Source: Mesorhizobium sp. L2C084A000 (GTDB lineage: Bacteria > Pseudomonadota > Alphaproteobacteria > Rhizobiales > Rhizobiaceae). Taken from it: a stretch of DNA of 64,000 bases. Below are positions 17,188 through 27,693 of this stretch, in pieces (within the stretch, counting starts at the first letter, position 1; the number at the start of each line of letters is the position of its first letter). Below the pieces are notes generated by a model. That model saw only the letters and a list, made by a program, of their open reading frames with translations, was not told the origin of the DNA and made no database searches. Location: assembly GCF_000502875.1 (NCBI RefSeq), contig NZ_AYWX01000001.1, forward strand, positions 1-64,000. The letters are read 5' to 3'. A program made the translations under genes and the position numbers.

Positions 17188-17643
17188 ATGAGCAACGGAG
17201 CAAGTAAATTGCCCAAAGTCTTTCATTTGGTGCGAAAATTTCAAGAAGAACGTGGAACTTCAGCGGTTGAATTTGCCTTACTCTCGCCGATCTTCATTCT
17301 TCTTCTACTCGGAATGGTTGCATACGGTATATATTTCGGCGCCGCCAACTCGATCCAGCAGATCGCAGCGGATGCGGCCCGCACGGCCATTGCCGGGCTG
17401 AACCAGACCGAGCGCCAGACGCTCGTGGCCAGCTTCGTCACCAACAATGCCGGCGGATATCCCTTCGTGGATGTCAGCAAGTTGACCTACCAGGCCAACG
17501 ACAGCGCGGCCGATGGAAGCCAGTTCGTGGTGGCCATCCAGTACGATGCCCGCAACCTGCCGATCTGGAACCTTTTCCCGGGCATAGCCATGCCCGGGAC
17601 CACCATCAAGCGCCAGTCAACGATTAGGGTCGGGGGCATTTAA
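17188..17643 (+). CDS. TadE-like pilus assembly protein
   Basis: 151 residues from the ATG at 17188; an upstream TTG (17149) is possible but unlikely. The N-terminal region carries the TadE signature ERGTSAVEFALLSPIFILLL, a prepilin-like cleavage context (G, then E five residues into the hydrophobic segment) and a single membrane helix. The rest is a small extracytoplasmic domain ending in STIRVGGI. TadE-type minor pseudopilins are processed by TadV-like peptidase and assist Flp/Tad pilus or matrix secretion. It is directly followed by a TadG-like gene with no gap (TAA then ATG). The rest of a tad locus is not in this window. Confidence 0.8.
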   Translation: MSNGASKLPKVFHLVRKFQEERGTSAVEFALLSPIFILLLLGMVAYGIYFGAANSIQQIAADAARTAIAGLNQTERQTLVASFVTNNAGGYPFVDVSKLTYQANDSAADGSQFVVAIQYDARNLPIWNLFPGIAMPGTTIKRQSTIRVGGI

Positions 17644-19398
17644 ATGCTGCTGCATGCGTGCAATGGGATCGGTCGGCTTGCCCGGTTGATGCTGGGTGAC
17701 AGGAAAGCGAACTTCACCGTCATGGCGGCATTGAGCGCGCCGGTGGCGCTGGCGCTGGCCGCGGTGGCCATCGACGAAGCCTCGATCTACACCGAGCGCC
17801 GCGAAGCACAGGCAATGGTGGATCTGGCGGCGATCACCGCCGCCTCGAACATGACCAAAGTCAACACCGCGGTTGTCACCACGCTGACCGACAACGGCAT
17901 GCCAGGGGTTGTCGTTCAAAGCTCGGGACAGACGATCGAGCCGGCGGCCGGCAAAACCGTCGTGACGGTCACACCCGGGCGATATGTGGCATCCGGCGCC
18001 AATGTGGGCCAGCGTTTCCAGGCCAGCGTAACACCCTACAATGCCGTCCGTGTCACCCTGAAGAAGATCCCGGCCCGCTATTTCGCGAGTTCGCTGATCC
18101 CCACTCCCGTCATCGGCACCCAAGCCATCGCCAGCATGACGCCGCAGGCGACGTTCTCGGTCGGATCGAGGCTCGCCAGCCTCGATGGCGGTATCCTCAA
18201 CGCGCTTCTCGGCGGACTTCTCGGCAGCAACATCTCGCTCAGCGTCATGGACTACAACGCGCTGCTCTCTGCGGATGTGAGCGTGCTCTCCTTCGTCGAC
18301 GGCCTTGCCACACAGTTGAACCTGACCGGCGTATCGTATACGGATGTGCTGGCATCGAAGGCGACCGTCGGCCAAATCGCCACGGCCATGGCCAATGTGC
18401 CGGGGCTTGGCAACACGGCCAAGGTCGCCCTGCAGACGATCGCTTCCAAGTCGACCAGCACGGTCAAGATCCCGCTCAGTCATCTGGTCGATCTCGGCTC
18501 CGTCGGCAAGTTGGGCCTCGGCCAAAAGCCGGCCGGCCTTGGCGTCGATGCCAGTGCGATGGGCATGCTGACCGCCGCCGCCGGACTGGCAAACGGTTCG
18601 AAGCAGGTCGACGTCGCGCTCGGCGCCGCCATTCCGGGGGTGCTGTCGACCACGCTCGCCATCGCTATCGGCGAACCGCCGCAATCCTCGCCATGGCTGG
18701 CGGTTGGCGAGGTCGGCGCCATTGTGCGGACGGCGCAGACCCGCATCAAGCTAATAGTGAAGATCGGGGGCGGCAACAAAAATGTCGGAGGCGGTATCAC
18801 CTTGGTATCGGTCAGTTTGCCCCTGCATGTCGAAGTCGCCTATGCCGAGGCCAAGCTCATGGACATAAGTTGTCCAACAGGCCCTGACAGTATCAAGGTC
18901 ACCGTTGCTACACGTCCCGGTATCGTCGAAGGACATCTCGGTGACAGCAGCAGCGCCGGCTTTGCCGATTTCACCAATAAGGAGACGTTTTCCAACACCG
19001 AAATCGCGGCCGTGAAACTTCTGCTCATCCCCGTGGTGTCCGTAGTGGGCTCGGCGGCGTTTAACATGGCCAATAACCCCGCGACGACGCTGACTTTCAA
19101 CAAGGCCGACATCGATGCCAAGACGATAAGGACCGCTTACACGCAAAACTTTACCCAATCGTTGACTACGTCGCTGGTCAGCGGCCTGTCGCTGACGGCG
19201 AATTTACTCGGCCTGCCGCTGAATCTGGACGCCCTTCTGGGATTTGTGAAGCCGCCGGTGGTGGCACTTCTGAACAGCGTGGCAGCCCCGATCGATACCT
19301 TGCTTGCCAACCTGCTTGGAGCCCTTGGCGTGCGTCTCGGCGAGGCGGATGTCCGGGTCACCGGTGCGACTTGTGGACGCTCCGTGCTGGTGCAGTAG
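17644..19398 (+). CDS. TadG-like (Tad_N domain) envelope protein
   Basis: 584 residues. Residues 20-70 form the Tad_N/TadG-like N-terminal domain: KANFTVMAALSAPVALALAA, then a membrane helix, then YTERREAQAMVDLAAITAA, the conserved post-helix motif. The long remainder is extracytoplasmic, Gly/Ala/Val/Leu-rich with few Cys, and looks like a repetitive beta-rich domain; a pair of Cys occurs near 413 and 578. TadG-type proteins are anchored in the membrane and act in Flp pilus assembly. The start immediately follows the upstream TAA, so translation is probably coupled with the TadE-like gene. It converges on the GH13 gene with only 13 bp between. Confidence 0.75.
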   Translation: MLLHACNGIGRLARLMLGDRKANFTVMAALSAPVALALAAVAIDEASIYTERREAQAMVDLAAITAASNMTKVNTAVVTTLTDNGMPGVVVQSSGQTIEPAAGKTVVTVTPGRYVASGANVGQRFQASVTPYNAVRVTLKKIPARYFASSLIPTPVIGTQAIASMTPQATFSVGSRLASLDGGILNALLGGLLGSNISLSVMDYNALLSADVSVLSFVDGLATQLNLTGVSYTDVLASKATVGQIATAMANVPGLGNTAKVALQTIASKSTSTVKIPLSHLVDLGSVGKLGLGQKPAGLGVDASAMGMLTAAAGLANGSKQVDVALGAAIPGVLSTTLAIAIGEPPQSSPWLAVGEVGAIVRTAQTRIKLIVKIGGGNKNVGGGITLVSVSLPLHVEVAYAEAKLMDISCPTGPDSIKVTVATRPGIVEGHLGDSSSAGFADFTNKETFSNTEIAAVKLLLIPVVSVVGSAAFNMANNPATTLTFNKADIDAKTIRTAYTQNFTQSLTTSLVSGLSLTANLLGLPLNLDALLGFVKPPVVALLNSVAAPIDTLLANLLGALGVRLGEADVRVTGATCGRSVLVQ

Positions 19399-19411
19399 AG
19401 CAGTCGAGGCA

Positions 19412-21037
19412 TCAGTCGAGCCTACCGAGGAAGCATCCAAGTCCCGGCAGCAAAAGCTCGACCTCCCTGGTTAGCGAGGCATCGCCGTCAAGTTCCGTAA
19501 CCACTCCGATGTCCCCCGGCAACGGCCAATTGGCCGATCCCCCGCCGAAATTGAAGACACAGAGCAGTCTTTCGCCGCCGCCCTCGCGAATGAAAGCAAG
19601 CAGGTCACCCTCGGCGTCGAGAAATCGGATCGAGCCTGACACCAGCGCCTCATGCTTCCCGCGCAAGGCCAGCGTGGTCCGATAGGACTTCAGCACCGAG
19701 GCCGTGTCGGCATTCTGGACGTCGACCGCGCGGGCGCGATGGCTGGCCGGTATCGGCAGCCACGGCCTGGCCGTGGAGAAGCCCGCATTGTCGGCGCCGG
19801 CCTCCCAGACCATTGGCGTGCGACACCCATCCCTGCCCTTGACGCCTGGCCAGAAGCGGATGCCGACGGGATCGCGCAGATCCTCATAGGCCAGCTCCGC
19901 CTCCTCCAGGCCCAACTCCTCGCCCTCATAGAGGCAGATCGAGCCGCGCAGGCAGGCGAGCAGCATGATCGAGAATCTTGCGACCGCATCGGGATCGCTG
20001 TCCGGCCTTGTCCAGCGGCTGACATGGCGCACCACATCATGGTTGGAGAACGCCCAACAGACCCAGCCGTCGGAGACGGCCGCCTCGAAGGCTGCGACGC
20101 AGCCACGCACATGCGCGGCCGAGAACTGCGGACCGAGCAGGTCGAAGGTGTAACACATATGCAGCTTGTCGCCGCCTGAGGTGTAGGCGGCGAGCGTCTG
20201 CAACGAGCGGCCTTCATCGCCGATTTCGCCGACCGCGGCGCGGTCGTCATATTCATCGAGCAGCGCCCTGAAGCGGCGCAGGAACGCCAGGTTTTCGGGC
20301 TGCGTCTTGTCGAACAGATGCTCCTGGTAGAGGTAGGTGTTGGTCTCGCCGTTGGTGCCGGCGACGCTCGACGCCAGGGGCGGATTGCTGCGCAGCCAGC
20401 GGTCGTGGACATAGTAATTGACCGTATCGAGCCGGAAGCCATCGACGCCGCGCTCCAGCCAGAACCGCACCGTGTCGAGAAGCGCGTCCTGGACCTCCGG
20501 ATTGTGGAAATTCAGGTCGGGCTGCGAGGCAAGGAAATTGTGCATGTAATACTGCCGGCGGGTCGAATCCCATTCCCAGGCCGGGCCACCGAACACGGAG
20601 AGCCAGTTGTTGGGCGCCCCGCCATCGGGCTTGGTATCGGCCCAGACATACCAGTCCGACTTGGGGTTATCGCGGCTGGCGCGGCTTTCGGCAAACCAGT
20701 CGTGCTTGTCGGACGAATGCGACAGCACCTGGTCGATGACGATCTTCAGGCCGAGGCGATGCGCCTCGGCGACCAGCGCATCGAAGTCCTCGAGCGTGCC
20801 GAACATCGGATCGACATCGCAGTAATCCGACACGTCGTAGCCCATATCGGCCATCGGCGACTTGAAGAAAGGCGACAGCCAGACTGCGTCGACACCAAGC
20901 GAAGCGACATGAGCGAGCCTCGACGTAATGCCGGCGAGATCGCCGCTGCCGTTGCCGGTCGTGTCCTGGAAGGAGCGCGGATAGATCTGGTAGATGACGC
21001 AACCGCGCCACCATCCGGTCTTGTCACCTGCCGCCAT
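19412..21037 (-). CDS. GH13 alpha-glucosidase
   Basis: 541 residues, a complete GH13 glycosidase. The barrel starts with WWRGCVIYQIYPRSFQD; catalytic regions include the nucleophile Asp in GVDGFRLDTVNYY (about residue 202), the acid/base Glu in AVGEIGDE (about residue 272) and the transition-state Asp in FSNHDVVRH (about residue 334). Together with GNGSGDLAGI these fit the alpha-glucosidase/oligo-1,6-glucosidase branch (AglA-like). It probably hydrolyses short alpha-glucans or maltose released by GlgX. No signal peptide is present, so it is cytoplasmic. It overlaps the end of glgX by 14 bp and is the last gene of the glycogen cluster. Exact linkage specificity cannot be read from motifs. Confidence 0.88.
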   Translation of the reverse strand: MAAGDKTGWWRGCVIYQIYPRSFQDTTGNGSGDLAGITSRLAHVASLGVDAVWLSPFFKSPMADMGYDVSDYCDVDPMFGTLEDFDALVAEAHRLGLKIVIDQVLSHSSDKHDWFAESRASRDNPKSDWYVWADTKPDGGAPNNWLSVFGGPAWEWDSTRRQYYMHNFLASQPDLNFHNPEVQDALLDTVRFWLERGVDGFRLDTVNYYVHDRWLRSNPPLASSVAGTNGETNTYLYQEHLFDKTQPENLAFLRRFRALLDEYDDRAAVGEIGDEGRSLQTLAAYTSGGDKLHMCYTFDLLGPQFSAAHVRGCVAAFEAAVSDGWVCWAFSNHDVVRHVSRWTRPDSDPDAVARFSIMLLACLRGSICLYEGEELGLEEAELAYEDLRDPVGIRFWPGVKGRDGCRTPMVWEAGADNAGFSTARPWLPIPASHRARAVDVQNADTASVLKSYRTTLALRGKHEALVSGSIRFLDAEGDLLAFIREGGGERLLCVFNFGGGSANWPLPGDIGVVTELDGDASLTREVELLLPGLGCFLGRLD

Positions 21038-23039
21038 TGCGCTTCTCCCCTTTGCCGGCTTGCGCTCGTTCGATCATGAAGATCACCGCCCGTCCCGATA
21101 TCGGTCGCGAGCTGTCCGCTGGCTCGGCGGTTTCGAGGGCTGGCACCCAGCAAAATCCTTCACGCTCAGGCAAGGTGAACATGCAGGCCCGACGATCGCC
21201 GTTGACGAGCACCGCAAGACGGCGCTCGTCGTCGCTGGCGCCACCCAGGATCATGACAAGACGGTGCTGCTGCGGATCTTGCCAGCCTTGTCCATCGAGC
21301 GGCGTGCCCGTTTCGGTCAGCCATGCGACGTCCGGCGTCCCCGAACCTGCCTGCGGCTGGCCAGTTAGGAAGCTTGTATCGAAGAGCGCCGGCATCGACC
21401 GGCGCAGCCTCGAGAGTTCCACCGTGTAGCGCTCCAGCGCCTGGTCACGGCCGGCCCAGACGAGCCAGGTGATCTCGTTGTCCTGCGCATAGGCGTTGTT
21501 GTTGCCTTGCTGGGTGCGGCCGAATTCGTCGCCCGCGGTCAGCATGATGGTGCCGCGTGAGGCAAACAGCGTGGCGAGCAGCGCGCGCTGATCGTTCAGG
21601 CGAGCAGTTGGTACGGCCGGATCGTCCGCATCCCCTTCGACGCCGTTGTTCCAGGACAGGTTTTCATTGTGGCCGTCGCGGTTCTGCTCGCCATTGGCTT
21701 CGTTGTGCTTGCGCTCGTAGCGCACGATATCGGCGAGCGTCATGCCGTCATGGGCGGCGATGAAATTGACGGTCCGACTGGCGTTTTGCCTGTTCGTTGC
21801 GAACACATCGGACGAACCGGCAAGCCGGGTCGCCAGCGCACCGACCATGCCGGCGTCGCCGCGCCAGAAGCGTCTGACATCGTCGCGATACTTGTCGTTC
21901 CATTCGAGGAAGGGCGGCGGGAAATTACCGAGCTGATAGCCGTCGGAACCGATGTCCCACGGCTCGGCGATCAACACCCGATCGGCCAGCAGCGGGTCGT
22001 CGCGCATCGCTCTCAGCAACGACGCCTCGGCATCGAATGTTCCTTCGACCCTGCCCAAAATGGGCGCCAGGTCGAAGCGGAAGCCGTCGACGCCGGCATC
22101 CCTGACGAAATGGCGAAGCGTGTCGAGGACCATCTCCTGGACGACAGGATGGTCGCAAGCGACCGTGTTGCCGGTGCCGGTATCGTTGGCCAGCCCGCCG
22201 TCTGATGAGTGCCGGTAGTAGGCCTGGTTGTCCAGACCGCGCAGCGACAACGTCGGGCCAAGCCAGTCGCTCTCGCCGGTGTGGTTGAAGACGAGGTCGA
22301 GGATGACGCCGATGCCAGCCTCGCGCAGCACGGCGACCGTGTTTCGCAACTCCATGATGCCGCCCGGCGCCAAACGCGGATCGAGGGCCATGAAAGTCAC
22401 GGGATTGTAGCCCCAGGCATTGCGCAGCCCGAGCGGCGGCAAATGTCGCTCATCGATCGACGCGGTCACCGGCATCAGTTCGACCGCGCCAACCCCGAGT
22501 TTTTTCAGATGCTCGATAACCGCCGGGTGAGCAAGTGCGGCGACTGTTCCGCGCAATTTTTCGGGAATGTCCGGATGCAGCATGGTGAAGGCGCGCACCG
22601 GCACTTCGTAAATAAGGCCGCCCGGCTGGAATAGCGGCGGGGCAGCCTGCACCGGCTTCGGCAGCGCAGCGGCAATCGCCTTCGGCATCAGCGGTGCGGT
22701 ATCGGCGCCCTCGCCCCGGCGCTGGGCCAGCCGCCAGTCATAGACATAGGACCTGTCGATCTCGACGGCGTAAGGATCGGTCAGGAGCTTGGCAGGGTCG
22801 AACCACAGCCCGCGCTCCGGCGCGTAGTCGCCATCGGCGCGAAAGCCGTAGCGGATGCCCTGGCCAAGGCCCGCAACGAACAGCGCATGGACGCCCTCAC
22901 CTTCCGGCTGCAGTTCGAGCCGTTCGATTTCCCGATTGCCCTGCTCGTCGAAGATCGAGAGCCAGAGCCGACGGGCGGCCTGCGACCAAGCGGCAAAGCG
23001 GATGCCTTCGCGGGTGACGGTGGCGCCGAGCTGGGTCAC
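21024..23039 (-). CDS. glgX: Glycogen debranching enzyme GlgX
   Basis: 671 residues, normal length for GlgX/isoamylase-type enzymes. An N-terminal CBM48-like domain (about 1-120, with [20 protein letters not shown]) precedes the GH13 barrel: [12 protein letters not shown], nucleophile Asp in [10 protein letters not shown] (about residue 335), acid Glu in LIAEPWD (about residue 371) and the third Asp in [12 protein letters not shown] (about residue 444). It hydrolyses alpha-1,6 branches of phosphorylase-limit glycogen. It is downstream of pgm, separated by 255 bp that hold a palindromic repeat, so it may have a partly separate transcript. It overlaps the GH13 gene by 14 bp. Confidence 0.93.
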   Translation of the reverse strand: MTQLGATVTREGIRFAAWSQAARRLWLSIFDEQGNREIERLELQPEGEGVHALFVAGLGQGIRYGFRADGDYAPERGLWFDPAKLLTDPYAVEIDRSYVYDWRLAQRRGEGADTAPLMPKAIAAALPKPVQAAPPLFQPGGLIYEVPVRAFTMLHPDIPEKLRGTVAALAHPAVIEHLKKLGVGAVELMPVTASIDERHLPPLGLRNAWGYNPVTFMALDPRLAPGGIMELRNTVAVLREAGIGVILDLVFNHTGESDWLGPTLSLRGLDNQAYYRHSSDGGLANDTGTGNTVACDHPVVQEMVLDTLRHFVRDAGVDGFRFDLAPILGRVEGTFDAEASLLRAMRDDPLLADRVLIAEPWDIGSDGYQLGNFPPPFLEWNDKYRDDVRRFWRGDAGMVGALATRLAGSSDVFATNRQNASRTVNFIAAHDGMTLADIVRYERKHNEANGEQNRDGHNENLSWNNGVEGDADDPAVPTARLNDQRALLATLFASRGTIMLTAGDEFGRTQQGNNNAYAQDNEITWLVWAGRDQALERYTVELSRLRRSMPALFDTSFLTGQPQAGSGTPDVAWLTETGTPLDGQGWQDPQQHRLVMILGGASDDERRLAVLVNGDRRACMFTLPEREGFCWVPALETAEPADSSRPISGRAVIFMIERAQAGKGEKRNGGR

Positions 23040-23067
23040 TGGAAAATACCGCCAAGGTTAGCGCGAG

Positions 23068-23226
23068 GCACCCCCCTCTGCCCTGCCGGGCATCTCCCCC
23101 TCAAGGGGGGAGATCGGACCGTCGCATCGCTTTCGCCAACGGCCAACGCAGCATGAGGAACGAGGCGCTGAAACTGCCGATCTCCCCCCTTGAGGGGGAG
23201 ATGGCCGGCAGGCCAGAGGGGGGTGC
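23068..23226. repeat. 159-bp palindromic repeat element
   Basis: Two near-identical 50-bp arms in inverted orientation (23068-23117 and 23177-23226) flank a 59-bp unique centre. Each arm begins GCACCCCCCTCTG and contains a self-complementary core, CTCCCCCTCAAGGGGGGAG. The two arms differ at only a few positions (for example CCCTGCCGGGC against GCCTGCCGGCC). The whole can fold as one long hairpin or as two small ones. It is not coding and carries no transposase. It resembles the dispersed palindromic or MITE-like intergenic repeats of rhizobia. It lies between pgm and glgX and could act as terminator or RNA stabiliser. Confidence 0.85.
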
Positions 23227-23294
23227 AGCGCCATACGCCCGTCATTATCTAACCTGGCGCTCTGCGAGAGCTATGGGCGCGTGCAGCGCCACCC

Positions 23295-24926
<1,632 letters not shown>

Positions 24927-26372
24927 TCAGGCAACCCTTTTCGAAAGCAGAGAGCGATAGAGTTCGACATATTTTTCCGCGCTCTTGTCCCATGACACAT
25001 CGGCCTTCATGCCCTGGCGCTGCAACGATTCCCAGACCGCCGGACTGGCATGTGCGTCGACGAGGCGGCGGATGGCGTGCAGCAAGGCACCGCCATTGTT
25101 GGGCGCGAACTGGAAGCCGGTGGCGACGCCGGCCGAAACGGCAGCCTCATTGGCGTCGATTACCGTGTCGGCAAGGCCGCCGGTGCGGGCAACCACGGGT
25201 ACGCAGCCATAGCGCAGGCCGTAAAGCTGCGTCAGCCCGCACGGTTCGAAGCGCGAGGGAATGACGATGGCGTCGCAGCCGCCTTGCATGATGTGCGACA
25301 GCCCCTCGTCGTAGCCGACGACGACCCCAATGCGGCCGCGATGCCGGGCGGCGGCGGCGAGCAGCGCGCCTTCGAGGCCGGCATCGCCCGAGCCGAGGAT
25401 GGCCAGGCGCGCGCCGGTCGCAACAATGCCGTCGACCGCTGTCGCCAAGGTATCCATGCCCTTTTGCCAGGTCAGGCGGCTGACGACGCAGACGATCGGG
25501 CTGTCGTCGCGCTCAAGGCTGAAGCGGTCTTCCACGGCAACCCTGTTGGGCGCGCGCGCCTTCAGCGTGCTAGCCGTATAGGTGGACACCAGGTGCTTGT
25601 CGGTTTCCGGATCCCAGATGTCGGTGTCGATGCCGTTGACTATGCCATAGAGATCGCTGGAGCGCATGTTGATGAGGCCGTCGAGGCCCATGCCGAATTC
25701 CGCCGAGCGGATCTCCTGCGCGTAGGTCGGACTGACCGTGGTGATCGCCCAGGCGGCCTGCAGGCCGGCCTTGAGGAAGCCGACACCGCCATAATATTCG
25801 ACGCCGTCGAGCGCCATCGCCGCTGCCGGCAGGCCGAGTTCGCCAAAGATGGCGGCGCCGAACTGGCCCTGGAAAGCGAGGTTGTGGACAGTCATCATCG
25901 ATGGCACGCCGACCGCCTTGCCGTAGCGCATATAGGCCAGCGTCATCGCCGACTGCCAGTCATGGGCGTGGACGATGTCGGGCTGGTAGCCCGAGATGGC
26001 GCCACCGGCAATGTCGCCGCCGACCTGGCTCAACGCCGCGAAACGCCGCCAATTGTCTGGCCAGTCCACGCCGGTGGCGTTGCCGTAGGGACCGCCGGGA
26101 CGGTCGAACAGATGCGGCGCATCGAGCACGAACAGTTCGAGCCCGGCAAGCTGGACGGAATGGACGGCAGCCTTGCCACCCTGCAGCAAGGGATATTGCA
26201 GAACCGCCCGCTTCTTCTTGAAGGCAGCCATGACGGTCGGAAAACCGGGAATGAGCGTGCGCATGGTCACGCCCTTGGCGGCAAGCGCGATGGGCAGCGC
26301 GCCGGTCACGTCGGCAAGCCCTCCGGTCTTGATCAGCGGAAAGATCTCGGGCGTGACCGACAGAACCTGCAT
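24927..26372 (-). CDS. glgA: Glycogen synthase
   Basis: 481 residues, a GT5 ADP-glucose-dependent glycogen synthase. The N-terminal motif [16 protein letters not shown] (about residues 13-28) carries the KTGGL ADP-glucose-binding lysine. The C-terminal Rossmann domain contains [10 protein letters not shown] (about 304-313) and the E-X7-E-like region [18 protein letters not shown] (about 379-396). It transfers glucose from ADP-glucose onto growing alpha-1,4-glucan. It is 3 bp downstream of glgC and 3 bp upstream of pgm, so it is in a compact operon. No anomalies are seen. Confidence 0.95.
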   Translation of the reverse strand: MQVLSVTPEIFPLIKTGGLADVTGALPIALAAKGVTMRTLIPGFPTVMAAFKKKRAVLQYPLLQGGKAAVHSVQLAGLELFVLDAPHLFDRPGGPYGNATGVDWPDNWRRFAALSQVGGDIAGGAISGYQPDIVHAHDWQSAMTLAYMRYGKAVGVPSMMTVHNLAFQGQFGAAIFGELGLPAAAMALDGVEYYGGVGFLKAGLQAAWAITTVSPTYAQEIRSAEFGMGLDGLINMRSSDLYGIVNGIDTDIWDPETDKHLVSTYTASTLKARAPNRVAVEDRFSLERDDSPIVCVVSRLTWQKGMDTLATAVDGIVATGARLAILGSGDAGLEGALLAAAARHRGRIGVVVGYDEGLSHIMQGGCDAIVIPSRFEPCGLTQLYGLRYGCVPVVARTGGLADTVIDANEAAVSAGVATGFQFAPNNGGALLHAIRRLVDAHASPAVWESLQRQGMKADVSWDKSAEKYVELYRSLLSKRVA

Positions 26373-26375
26373 GCG

Positions 26376-27641
26376 TTAGAGCCCCAGCTTGTCGATCATG
26401 TCCTGGGTGACCAGGCAGATGCCTTTCTCCGAGACCCGAAAGCGCTTGGCGTCGAGGACGGGATCTTCGCCGACCACCAGGCCTTCCGGTATCCTAACAC
26501 CATGGTCGATGACCACGCGCTTCAACTTTGCGTTCCGGCCGACATGAACGTCGGGCAGCATGACGACTTCTTCCAGCGTCGAAAAGGAATTGATGCGCGC
26601 GCCGGTGAAGATCAGGCTTCTTTTGAGCGACGCACCGGAGACGATGCAGTCGCCCGAGACAAGCGAGGACACGGCCGAACCGCGGCGGCCATCCTCGTCA
26701 TGCACGAACTTTGCCGGCGGCTTCAATTCGGCATAGGTCCAGATCGGCCAGTCGCGGTCGTAGAGGTCGAGTTCAGGCGTGATGTCGGTCAGGTCGATAT
26801 TGGCTTCCCAATAGGCGTCGACCGTTCCGACGTCGCGCCAGTAGGCCTCGTTCTCGGCGGTCGAGCGGACGCAGGATTTGGCGAAGCGATGCGCGATCGC
26901 CTTACCGTGCTGGACGATATAGGGGATGATGTCCTTGCCGAAGTCGCGACTTGAGCCCGGCTCGGCCGCATCGCGGCGCAATTGCTCCATCAGGAATTTG
27001 GTCTTGAACACGTAGATGCCCATCGAAGCCAGCGCGAATTCCGGCTTATCGGGAATGCCGGGCGGATCGGCGGGTTTTTCGACAAAGGCGATGATGTTGT
27101 CCTTGGCATCGACATGCATGACGCCGAAGCCGGTGGCTTCCATGCGCGGCACTTCGAGGCAGCCGACGGTGACATCGGCATTGGCGTCGACGTGCTGGCG
27201 AAGCATCATCTCGTAGTCCATCTTGTAGATGTGGTCGCCGGCCAAGATCACCATGTATTCGGGCCCGTAGGCCTCGATGATGTCGATGTTCTGATAAACG
27301 GCGTCGGCGGTGCCTTCATACCACTGCGTTTCCGAGACGCGCTGGCTGGCCGGCAGGATGTCGAAACTCTCGTTTCGCTCGGGCCGCAGGAAGTTCCAGC
27401 CGCGCTGCAGATGACGGATCAGCGAATGCGCCTTGTACTGGGTGGCAACGCCAAGGCGGCGAATGCCGGAATTCAGAGCATTGGAGAGCGCGAAGTCGAT
27501 AATGCGCGTCTTGCCGCCGAAATATACGGCCGGCTTGGCACGCCGGTCGGTCAGTTCCCTGAGGCGGCTCCCACGGCCGCCGGCCAATACATAGGCCATG
27601 GCATCGCGCGCCAGCGGCTGGGTCCGTTTCAAGTCTGCCAT
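26376..27641 (-). CDS. glgC: ADP-glucose pyrophosphorylase
   Basis: 421 residues, typical of bacterial GlgC. The nucleotidyltransferase motif is [20 protein letters not shown] (about 17-36), followed by [19 protein letters not shown]. The catalytic Asp lies in [13 protein letters not shown] (about 134-146), and the sugar-phosphate Lys in [12 protein letters not shown] (about 192-203). The C-terminal part is a left-handed beta helix with [13 protein letters not shown]. It makes ADP-glucose from ATP and glucose-1-P and is the usual regulated step. Rhizobial enzymes are activated by fructose-6-P and pyruvate; this is family knowledge, not read here. It is 52 bp downstream of glgB. Confidence 0.95.
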   Translation of the reverse strand: MADLKRTQPLARDAMAYVLAGGRGSRLRELTDRRAKPAVYFGGKTRIIDFALSNALNSGIRRLGVATQYKAHSLIRHLQRGWNFLRPERNESFDILPASQRVSETQWYEGTADAVYQNIDIIEAYGPEYMVILAGDHIYKMDYEMMLRQHVDANADVTVGCLEVPRMEATGFGVMHVDAKDNIIAFVEKPADPPGIPDKPEFALASMGIYVFKTKFLMEQLRRDAAEPGSSRDFGKDIIPYIVQHGKAIAHRFAKSCVRSTAENEAYWRDVGTVDAYWEANIDLTDITPELDLYDRDWPIWTYAELKPPAKFVHDEDGRRGSAVSSLVSGDCIVSGASLKRSLIFTGARINSFSTLEEVVMLPDVHVGRNAKLKRVVIDHGVRIPEGLVVGEDPVLDAKRFRVSEKGICLVTQDMIDKLGL

Positions 27642-27693
27642 TTCTACCCTCCCAAGTTACTCGATATCGCCGTTTTACTCAGTCTCGACGGGC

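Noticed and set aside
25050-26954. Long plus-strand open frame of 634 codons opposite glgA and glgC
   Set aside because: It is exactly antisense to two well-supported genes; high GC third positions make such frames common here, and the translation matches no family.
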